Part shown: one piece after another, positions 21,291 to 28,597 of the stretch | How positions within the stretch are numbered: the stretch's first letter is position 1 | Layout: each line of letters opens with the position of its first letter | Assembly (NCBI GenBank): GCA_014871385.1 | Contig: CM026427.1 | Location: 11,842,430 to 11,906,429 of the forward strand | Direction: 5' to 3' | Source of the DNA: Ceratodon purpureus | Lineage: Eukaryota; Streptophyta; Bryopsida; Pseudoditrichales; Ditrichaceae | Length of the DNA: 64,000 bases | The notes under the pieces: model-generated | The model's database searches: none | Told to the model about the DNA's origin: nothing | Seen by the model: the letters and a program-made list of their open reading frames with translations, nothing else | Translations under genes and position numbers: made by a program

Positions 21291-24200
21291 TTAATCATCA
21301 ATTGTTGGTTGGTTATTTTCTAATCTTCTTTTGTTTAGTATGATGTGGCACAAATATTTGACCGCAATTTTGTGTATTTTAATCATGCATTGTTTGATTG
21401 CTTTTGATGGGATTTTTAATTTATTTTTAAGTATGTTTATAGAGGGTAAGTGTATTCCACCACGAGGGCCTGCTGTGAGTATGATTATGGGTGCTGTGTT
21501 CCAGCCCTCATCTTGAATTTGTTGTATGAGTTCTTCATATTTTGCTATTTTTTCAGTGACTTTGTCTGGACTGAATCTGTCATGGCAAAATGTAAATTCT
21601 ATGTATTGGATTATTGTAGATGGGTGTGGGAATTGTGGGGGATCAGATAGATGAGGTTGACCTTGTATACATAGTATGTCGGGTTTTAGTCTTGCGTTAC
21701 AATAGCATCGTCCTTGGCAATGACATGTGATAAGCCAAGTTGGTACTGTATTTTCTTGTGGTTGGTTTTCATATGTGCCTGCGTTCATGTATGTTAAGGA
21801 TCTAGAGTTTTTGTTGGATAGTAGGAGTTTGCGTATTTCCCACACGGCTTTGTTATGTCGATTGCATCTGAGTTTATGAAGTTGGATTTGTGGACATGCC
21901 AGTAGTAGGTGTGGCCATGTGTCTATGTTTTGTAGGCCACATAGGGAGCAGTTGGGATTTGGAAATTGAAGGGGGAAGAAGAGGTTTTTCCGTTGGTTCC
22001 CCATGTATTGGCCGTATCTAAATTTAAGTAATTGTGTGATTTGTGCGTCAGACACTTCAGGGTCTTTCCAAAATTGGTTGGAGAGTTTGTTATCTAGTTC
22101 TTTATTGGATGTCCATTTGGCAATATTAAGGTGTTTTGTTTGTATGGTATTGATTTGTGTGGTGTTAATTTGGTTGGTAAGGTATTGATCAAGGTCTCGT
22201 ATTGGGCCTGTTATGGGGTGGTTGTTTAATTTGGATAGCCAATAGGGTGTGGTATGTGCTCTATGTTGTGAGGTAGTAATTTGTGGGATGTTGTTTCCGC
22301 CGATTTTAGTGCCAATGTGTGCTAGTTTGTCTACTACCTCATTTCCTGTTATTCCGGTGTGTGCTCGGACTTTGTGGATAGTGGTATGGTTTTCACGAGT
22401 TTGTAGTTGTTGGATAATTTCATTTAGTAGTATTTTGTCTGAGTGGTTGTTGTGTTGTGTAGGGTGGTTTATATGTATGTTGATTAGGTATAGACTAGTG
22501 AGACTGTCTGTAAAGATATGGGTATGGTGGGTATTCATTTTAGTTAGGATGAGTGTTTCGAGTATGGCTGTGAGTTCAGCTCTTAATATTCCTTGCAGTC
22601 CTATAAGTCTTTGTGAGATTTGAATATTATGGTGGCTATTATAGATACCATATCCTGCGATGTTGCCTTTGGGTGTACCTGTGATGGTGTCTGTGGTTGG
22701 TGGTTCAAAGGATCCGTCTGTGTAATAATTGTGTTGTGCTGGAAATTTTAGTTTGTATTTTTGGTGGGATTTGGGATATGTATTTATGATGTGTGGATGT
22801 TGGGTGATGGGGTATTTGGGTGTTTTGTGCCATGCTGCGTGTTCTTTGACTTTTGAGTGTGGTGGTGTATTTATTGGTTGCGTGATGGTGCTGTCTGTAT
22901 GTAATAGGCTTTGTATTAGTGTTTTGAGAGGAGTGGTAATGTCTGGGATGGGTGGGTAAAAGTTTTTGTTGTGGATAAAAAGTATTTTGGTGGATAGTGG
23001 TTCAGTCTTGTTGTAGTATTTGGGTAGTCCATGGTGTGCTTCATATTTGAGTGTGTCTGGGAGGAATGTTGCTATTGTGTGAGTGTCTGGAAATTCATTG
23101 TTGGTGAGTGTGTGGTTGGTATACCATGTGGGGTTAGGAAATATTATTATTGTTGTGGAGTTTGGATCTTGTTGGGATGCAAGTCTCGCCCAATGTATTG
23201 CTTGGAGTGTGGCTTGGTGGTTGGGGGGGTGTGCATATCCATTACCTTGCCATTGAAATTTGAATGCGGGTCCTAGAGAGCCAAAGATTTCATCTCTTTG
23301 GTGGATAGAGTGATAGTGTGTGAATTTGGTATTACATGTTAGTGGGTTTGAGAAGTATGAGTGAGTTATATTAAATGTTTGTTGTAGATATTGTATTAGT
23401 TTGGATGGTATGGTATAGTGTTCATTGTTATTTTTTATTTGTTTTGGGTTTATTGGAAGGTGGGTTATATATCTATGAAAGAGCCATAGTATTTCGGTGG
23501 CGAAGTCTTGGATGGGAGGGTTTGTTATAATATGGGTATTTTGTTTAGTTTGTGTAAATTTTTCCCATAGCCATTGGAGTCTAATAGAGGTAATACTTCC
23601 AATGTATTTACCAGTGTTGTCATAGATGTGTGCTAGGGGGGGAATGTTTTGAATAGTTGGTTTATTTGTACATATGTCCAAGTCTGGATTACATTCTTGT
23701 ATTGAAATATGAATGTTGGTCATTTTTTGTGGATTTGAAATTTTTTTTTTGTCTTTTGTTTGTTTTTGAAAGAATTGGGTGTGAATTTTATTTTTTATTT
23801 GTGTGTTTCTTTCATGTGTGATGTGTTGGTGTAGTAGATATAAGTTGTGTGTGATTTGATTTTGTTGTGGTATGTTGAATAATTTTTGTTGTTTGAACCA
23901 TTTAGTAGAGTTTGAGTGGTTGTTTTGACAAAGGAATTTGTAATGATTATTTGTGATGTTTAATAATGTTTCTTTTTGTTTGAGGTATTTATATCTTATG
24001 ATTTTTGTTATTGGTTGGTTGTCATTATTTTCATTTGTATGTTCATCGTTGTTGGGGATGTCGGTATGTGTTGGTGTTAAGGGTGTGTGTTCTAAATCTG
24101 GAATGTTAGTGTATTGTGTCATTAGTGTGTGGGTAGTGGTATTGTCTTGGTGTGTACATTGGTGTTGGCAGTCTATTTTGCATATATGGATTCTTGTACA

Positions 24201-26372
24201 AAATAAGTGTTGTGCTGTGGTAAGTGCGTTTTTGATTATTTTTGGTGTGCTTTTATATTTTTTTAAGAAGTCTTTTTGGCACATTATGGTAGTGTGGTTC
24301 TCTTGGGTGATTTGTGTAATGGATGTGATTTGATAGAGTAGTAGTTTATTTAGGTATTGTTGTTTATTATTTTTTTGGGTAGGAGTTTGAGAGTTCCAGT
24401 GTATGCTTTTTGTCCATTGTTCTTCTAGCGGGGATTGATATAGGTTGAATGGAGTGAGAAGTGATTCTAGGTGAATGTCTTGTTCTCGAAGGATGTTAAA
24501 GGTTCTGGATATTGGTGATCTATGGCATGCATGTGCTGTTAATCTGGGTAATTTATGAGATCCTCCATTTTTTGCTATAATGTAGTTTGTTAGACCTCTG
24601 TATATTGTTCCAAGTCTGCCGTCATCATTGAGAGCTTTGATGAGTTGGTTCCCCAAGCAATTAGCATATGCTTTTAGAAAGGAGAATGCTTCTAGGCCAA
24701 AGTTGTTGTATGGAAGCTGTGTGGCTAGGTTAGGTGTGCTTTGGGGGATGCTGCATATTTTTTTTGTGAGTTGGATAATTAGTTTGTCTAGTTTCTTGAT
24801 TCCAGGGGTGGAGAAGGGGGCTGCGTGGAAGCTATATTCTACTCCTGGGCGTAGAACTGTGTTGGTAATTTTGATTTTTTGTCGGATTGTTGCTGGGCTA
24901 GTGAGTAGTTTGGTGCTTTGGAGTTTTAATTTGTTTGTGGTAGTTTCTTGTTGTAGGTTCCATTTAAGAGATGGGATTAATTGGATGCCGAGGTATGTGT
25001 ATGCCTCATTTTGGTGTAGTACTGGGAAGTGTTGGCTATTGTAGTTGATGTTGTGGCTTTGTAAGAAGGCTTTGAAGGTAGTTGGATTTAGATTGGATTT
25101 ATTTGGGCAGCCTGTGAGGACGCATTTTGTGATGCTAAGGTCCATGCCTGCCCATTTGTTGAATTTTTCAAGTTTATGTATTTGGAGTTGTAAGTTTTTT
25201 ATTTCGTTCGCTAAGATTGCAAGATCGTCTGCATAGGCCGCGGTTGGTATTTCGATGTTGGATGTTTTAAATTTGTATCCCAGGTTTCCTTGTTGAAGCC
25301 AACGTAGTAAAGGTTCGAGGAATATTAGAAATAGGTAGGGGCTTAGTGTATCACCTTGGATGGTTCCTCTTTGGATTGTAACTGGTTTGGTGGTTCCAAA
25401 ATGTTGTCCTGAAAATGATGTGGTGGAGTCTGTGTAAATGTTTCCTATGAGGGAGATGGCTTCGATTGGGTATCCAAGGTCTTCCATAAGTGCTAGGAGT
25501 CTAGCATGGTCTATGGATCCGAATGCATTTTTAAAATCAATGTATAATATGTGTATGTCTTGTTTTGTGAATTTGGCGTCTTCGAGTGCAGCTAATATTG
25601 TTTGTATTTGTCTTGTGGTACATCTTTCTTGTCTGAATCCTTCTTGTGCTTCATTTAAGATTTGATAGTTTTCGCCATAGGAAGAAAGAATTGATGTTAG
25701 TGTACTGGTAAATAGTTTGTAGATAGTATTGGCTAGCGCAATTGGTCTATAGTTTGTGAGATATGTGGGGTCTGATTTTTTATAGAGTAATACAGTTGTG
25801 CTGTGTTTCCAGTATTGGGGTATTTCTTTTTGTAGGTAACATTGTCTAAAAAATAAAAATAGCATGGTATGGAATTGATGGGGTAAGTGTTTGATTATTT
25901 CATTGGGGATGTTATCTGGACCAGGGGCTTTTCCATTTGATAAGTGTTTGAGGCAGAGATCATATGTTTCTTGTGAAAATAAGTTTGTCATTTGTGTATG
26001 GGGTTGTCCTCTTTTTTCTAGGATGAAACCATCTATGTCGTGCCATGGGTATTGTTTGACTAGGCATGTGCATTTGAGTTCATGGTCAGTTGGGTCAGAG
26101 CATGTTGGTACTGTTGGTTTGAAGTTTATTGTTTGTTGTTCATATATTGTGTTGGCTATGTCTTCTGGATGGGTAAGGATTTGGTTTTTTGAGTCTCGGA
26201 TACTGTCTAGTGTTATAGATGTGTCATTTTTAAAGATGGTGTTATGTATTCGTTTTGGGTGTGTATTGAGAAGGTTTCGGTATTTGGCCATGGCTTTTGT
26301 ACAATTTGTGTTAATTTGTTTGTATGTTATTTGTTGTGCTAAATTTTTGGCTTCTTTTGCTTTTGCTGCCAA
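21291..26372 (-). CDS. LINE ORF2c: RT, PCIF1-like, RNase H, CCHC, PD-(D/E)xK
   Basis: 1,693 codons. RT spans about residues 140-520, with motif A LYIDFKNAFGSIDH (D279), IQGDTLSPYLF and the catalytic YADD (380-383). A PCIF1-like domain lies at about 958-1140. RNase H is at about 1213-1355 with a complete set: D1219 (YYTDGS), E1266 (RAELTAI), D1289 (FTDS), H1338 and D1348. The zinc knuckle is C1475-x2-C1478-x9-H1488-x4-C1493, followed by a second Cys cluster (CHCQGRCYC). The C-terminal nuclease has KPD (1563-1565), E1592-F-T, KIAKYEEL and GW...GPRGGIH. There is no ATG near the start; the frame opens only at 26438 and overlaps the end of ORF2b. I therefore regard it as the continuation of ORF2b through a +1 shift at a C6 run. 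Confidence 0.92.
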   Translation of the reverse strand: MAAKAKEAKNLAQQITYKQINTNCTKAMAKYRNLLNTHPKRIHNTIFKNDTSITLDSIRDSKNQILTHPEDIANTIYEQQTINFKPTVPTCSDPTDHELKCTCLVKQYPWHDIDGFILEKRGQPHTQMTNLFSQETYDLCLKHLSNGKAPGPDNIPNEIIKHLPHQFHTMLFLFFRQCYLQKEIPQYWKHSTTVLLYKKSDPTYLTNYRPIALANTIYKLFTSTLTSILSSYGENYQILNEAQEGFRQERCTTRQIQTILAALEDAKFTKQDIHILYIDFKNAFGSIDHARLLALMEDLGYPIEAISLIGNIYTDSTTSFSGQHFGTTKPVTIQRGTIQGDTLSPYLFLIFLEPLLRWLQQGNLGYKFKTSNIEIPTAAYADDLAILANEIKNLQLQIHKLEKFNKWAGMDLSITKCVLTGCPNKSNLNPTTFKAFLQSHNINYNSQHFPVLHQNEAYTYLGIQLIPSLKWNLQQETTTNKLKLQSTKLLTSPATIRQKIKITNTVLRPGVEYSFHAAPFSTPGIKKLDKLIIQLTKKICSIPQSTPNLATQLPYNNFGLEAFSFLKAYANCLGNQLIKALNDDGRLGTIYRGLTNYIIAKNGGSHKLPRLTAHACHRSPISRTFNILREQDIHLESLLTPFNLYQSPLEEQWTKSIHWNSQTPTQKNNKQQYLNKLLLYQITSITQITQENHTTIMCQKDFLKKYKSTPKIIKNALTTAQHLFCTRIHICKIDCQHQCTHQDNTTTHTLMTQYTNIPDLEHTPLTPTHTDIPNNDEHTNENNDNQPITKIIRYKYLKQKETLLNITNNHYKFLCQNNHSNSTKWFKQQKLFNIPQQNQITHNLYLLHQHITHERNTQIKNKIHTQFFQKQTKDKKKISNPQKMTNIHISIQECNPDLDICTNKPTIQNIPPLAHIYDNTGKYIGSITSIRLQWLWEKFTQTKQNTHIITNPPIQDFATEILWLFHRYITHLPINPKQIKNNNEHYTIPSKLIQYLQQTFNITHSYFSNPLTCNTKFTHYHSIHQRDEIFGSLGPAFKFQWQGNGYAHPPNHQATLQAIHWARLASQQDPNSTTIIIFPNPTWYTNHTLTNNEFPDTHTIATFLPDTLKYEAHHGLPKYYNKTEPLSTKILFIHNKNFYPPIPDITTPLKTLIQSLLHTDSTITQPINTPPHSKVKEHAAWHKTPKYPITQHPHIINTYPKSHQKYKLKFPAQHNYYTDGSFEPPTTDTITGTPKGNIAGYGIYNSHHNIQISQRLIGLQGILRAELTAILETLILTKMNTHHTHIFTDSLTSLYLINIHINHPTQHNNHSDKILLNEIIQQLQTRENHTTIHKVRAHTGITGNEVVDKLAHIGTKIGGNNIPQITTSQHRAHTTPYWLSKLNNHPITGPIRDLDQYLTNQINTTQINTIQTKHLNIAKWTSNKELDNKLSNQFWKDPEVSDAQITQLLKFRYGQYMGNQRKNLFFPLQFPNPNCSLCGLQNIDTWPHLLLACPQIQLHKLRCNRHNKAVWEIRKLLLSNKNSRSLTYMNAGTYENQPQENTVPTWLITCHCQGRCYCNARLKPDILCIQGQPHLSDPPQFPHPSTIIQYIEFTFCHDRFSPDKVTEKIAKYEELIQQIQDEGWNTAPIIILTAGPRGGIHLPSINILKNKLKIPSKAIKQCMIKIHKIAVKYLCHIILNKRRLENNQPTIDD
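21438..21740 (-). other. C-terminal PD-(D/E)xK restriction-like nuclease domain
   Basis: Residues about 1545-1645 of ORF2c. After a Cys-rich cluster comes KPDIL, 26 residues later IEFT, then EKIAKYEEL, GW and AGPRGGIH. This spacing of PD...E-x-T...K-x2-KY...GW...G-x-RG is the signature of the nuclease that follows the CCHC motif in R2/CRE-type LINEs. The E-x-T instead of E-x-K, with lysines further along, is a known variant pattern. The PD-to-E distance is longer than the 12-14 residues quoted for R2. Confidence 0.7.
22953..23501 (-). other. PCIF1/CAPAM-like methyltransferase domain inside the LINE
   Basis: Residues about 958-1140 of ORF2c, between RT and RNase H. Hallmarks in order are: an aromatic-rich helix (EILWLFHRYI), YFSNPLTC, FGSLGP (1030-1035), GYAHPPN (HPP at 1048-1050), TIIIFPNPTWY, then FLPDTLKYE and STKILFIHN. 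The same string of blocks (FxSPLxC, FGSxGP, NPPF, IVFIPEW, LPxxxxEY, TxxLFL) characterises PCIF1, the enzyme that N6-methylates cap-adjacent adenosine. The catalytic NPPF box reads HPPN here. His is CAC, one change from Asn AAC. The fold may be kept with altered or lost catalysis. The alignment is from memory and by eye. Confidence 0.72.
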
Positions 26373-26397
26373 TATATTTATCCAATTTTGTGTGTTA

Positions 26398-28566
26398 TTA
26401 TGTAAGGGTGGGGGGTGGTGTGTTTTTGGAAGGTTGAGTCATGTTTCTGATGTGTGGATGGGTTCTCCATTGTGTGTTATGTGTGATAATGTATATCATT
26501 TTTCTTAATGAATGGTAGTTTAGGAGATGTTTTTTCCATTGTTTTTGTAGTTTTCTTGGTAGATATCCACCTTGTTTTTTGGTTTTTTCAGTAAGGTTTG
26601 GATATGGTTTTGTTGTGCATGTGTCTGTTATGCATTCTGTAATAGTTTTTATTATTGTTTTTAGGTGTTTGCATGAATTTTCCCATGTTTGTTTATTTTG
26701 TATTTCATTAATTTGGAGTGTGTGTGTCAAGCGTTCTATTTTGTTGTTGGATTTTTCTAAAAATAAGTTTTGAAAGTTTTGAAGTTGTTCTGGAGAGATG
26801 GGGTTTGATAGTTTGGTAGGAGGTTGAATGTAAGTAGGAGTTGGTCTGGCAATTAGTGTGTTTTGTGGAATATGAAGTTGTGTGGGGAAGTGATCTGAAT
26901 TTTGTATGTTTTCGAGGTTGGTTGTGCTGGTGTACTGTGTATTGTTGGTATCATTGGTGTAGAATCCATCGATTAGGCTAGTGGCTGTGTAGTTGAGGCC
27001 ACCTTGTCTAGTATAGTGTGTGTTTGTTGGGATATAAGTTAATTTTAATGTTTGAGTGAAATGTTGCCATTGTTTGTCTTTATTGGTGGGGGGTGTGTGT
27101 TTTTTGTTAAAGTCTCGGCCAATCATTGCAATGTCACGATTATAGTCTCCACTCATAATTGTGATGTATTGTGGTTTGAGTGAAATTTGTTTAGTGATTT
27201 CGTTTTGAATATGGGGGATGAGTTGGAGATCTTCAAGATGTGATGGCATATAAAGGTTGATGAGTAGTATGCTGGTGAGGGGTTTGTTTTCTATGGTGAT
27301 GATTTGAAGGTAAGGTGAAATGATTGCTGGACTTGGAATTTTATTTATATTACCAATGTGTGTATATGTTTTATGTATCATTGTGAGTAGTCCTCCTCTT
27401 GATGGGGTATATGGTAGGTATGGACGTTTTGCACATATTGTTGCAGAGTTTGTGTTGTTGAATATTAATGTATAGTCTGGGAATAGTCTGTTTAGGTATT
27501 TAGTGGATTTTGTTGTTGAGAATTTTGTTTCTTGTAGATGTATGATGGCTGGTGTTTGGTCTTGGTTTTGGATGAGTTTGTGTAGTCCAGGAATTGCTGT
27601 ATTGAGTGATCCTACATTCCATGTAATAATTTGGGTTTTTGTTTGTGTGTATTTATCATTCTGTGTTGTTGGGGGGGGTGTGTTAATGTGTGTGTTTTGT
27701 GTTTTGTGTTGGTAACCTATAATTGGGTCTCGGCATTTTAGTGTTTCTTGGATAAGTTGTAGAGGTAGGTAGGGAAATTTGTTTTGGATGTCGCGGGTGT
27801 TAGGTGGAGGGTTTGTGTAGATATATGTATATATTTCTTTGTTGATAGTATGTTGTGGGTTAATAATGTCTTTATTGTTTTCAAAGAAGATGTGTAAGGG
27901 GTCGATTGGGCCAAATTGAATGGTTTTGGATATTGAGAGTTTATTTAGTTTGTTAAGGATTTTTGTCCATTTAGGGGTTCTATGTGTATGAATATATGCT
28001 TCGCATATGTCAATTGTAGGACCTATGGTAATGATGAATCGAAATAGTATGTGTTGGGGTGCATATTGTGCTAATGTGAGACATTGATTTGCTAGATTTG
28101 GATGGGTAGTAGTACTATGGGTGTGTAGGATGTGATTTGTGTTTAAAAAGGGGGAAAACGGTTTTGCTAAGTGTTTGTAGGGAGAGGTAAGTCTTATTGT
28201 GTTAGGGTAAAAATATTTTTTTTGTCTAGCAATATGGGCTTTTGGTAGATTTTGTGTAATGTGGTTAATGGGGCCAGGGTTACTTTCTATATCGCCACAT
28301 TGTTTTAAGAATAGATGGTTTTGTGGGGGTATGTATGTGTTATAGAAGAGTATTTTTTGGTTTATGATGTGATTATGTGTTTTGTGTTGGAGTAATTGGT
28401 GTTTGTGTTTTTTGGATGGTGTATTTGTTTTTCTTTTGGGATTTTTTTGGAATATTGTGGATTTATTGGTGGTGGTTGTTGATGTTGTTGTTGTTGTTTT
28501 TTTTGAGGGATGAAGATTGTGATTTTGGATGAATATGGGTGTAGGTGTCCATAGATCGTGGGGCAT
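26398..28566 (-). CDS. LINE ORF2b: 2A motif and APE endonuclease
   Basis: 722 codons. The N-terminus is basic and Thr-rich, then LFLKQCGDIESNPGP (2A, ending at residue 99). An unassigned segment (100-310) follows, including a possible winged-helix-like stretch. The APE/exonuclease III-type endonuclease is at about 312-565, with its catalytic set in order: ITWNVGSLN (N317), LQETKF (E346), NLYMPS (Y439), SGDYNRD (D474, N476), SLIDGFY (D533) and NSDHFP (D558, H559). This enzyme nicks target DNA to prime reverse transcription. The frame ends at TAA 26400-26398, just past a C6 run where a +1 shift would enter the RT frame. Upstream, the frame is open only from 28632, overlapping ORF2a across a C11 run. 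Confidence 0.9.
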   Translation of the reverse strand: MPHDLWTPTPIFIQNHNLHPSKKTTTTTSTTTTNKSTIFQKNPKRKTNTPSKKHKHQLLQHKTHNHIINQKILFYNTYIPPQNHLFLKQCGDIESNPGPINHITQNLPKAHIARQKKYFYPNTIRLTSPYKHLAKPFSPFLNTNHILHTHSTTTHPNLANQCLTLAQYAPQHILFRFIITIGPTIDICEAYIHTHRTPKWTKILNKLNKLSISKTIQFGPIDPLHIFFENNKDIINPQHTINKEIYTYIYTNPPPNTRDIQNKFPYLPLQLIQETLKCRDPIIGYQHKTQNTHINTPPPTTQNDKYTQTKTQIITWNVGSLNTAIPGLHKLIQNQDQTPAIIHLQETKFSTTKSTKYLNRLFPDYTLIFNNTNSATICAKRPYLPYTPSRGGLLTMIHKTYTHIGNINKIPSPAIISPYLQIITIENKPLTSILLINLYMPSHLEDLQLIPHIQNEITKQISLKPQYITIMSGDYNRDIAMIGRDFNKKHTPPTNKDKQWQHFTQTLKLTYIPTNTHYTRQGGLNYTATSLIDGFYTNDTNNTQYTSTTNLENIQNSDHFPTQLHIPQNTLIARPTPTYIQPPTKLSNPISPEQLQNFQNLFLEKSNNKIERLTHTLQINEIQNKQTWENSCKHLKTIIKTITECITDTCTTKPYPNLTEKTKKQGGYLPRKLQKQWKKHLLNYHSLRKMIYIITHNTQWRTHPHIRNMTQPSKNTPPPTLT
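28270..28299 (-). other. 2A ribosome-skipping motif (CGDIESNPGP)
   Basis: Residues 90-99 of ORF2b, preceded by HLFLKQ. It matches the D(V/I)ExNPGP consensus with the usual leucine-rich run-in and the C-G pair. 2A makes the ribosome skip the final Gly-Pro bond, so the upstream part would be released as a separate protein and the APE-RT polyprotein would begin with proline at 28272. 2A motifs are established in several animal and trypanosome LINEs. Confidence 0.93.
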
Positions 28567-28597
28567 GGGTTTTCTAAGACCGTGGGTTCGGTGTGTC

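Noticed and set aside
26872..28566. An OTU-type cysteine protease as in Chlamydomonas Dualen
   Set aside because: I looked between 2A and APE and in ORF2a for a GDGNC-like box and a downstream His motif and found none.
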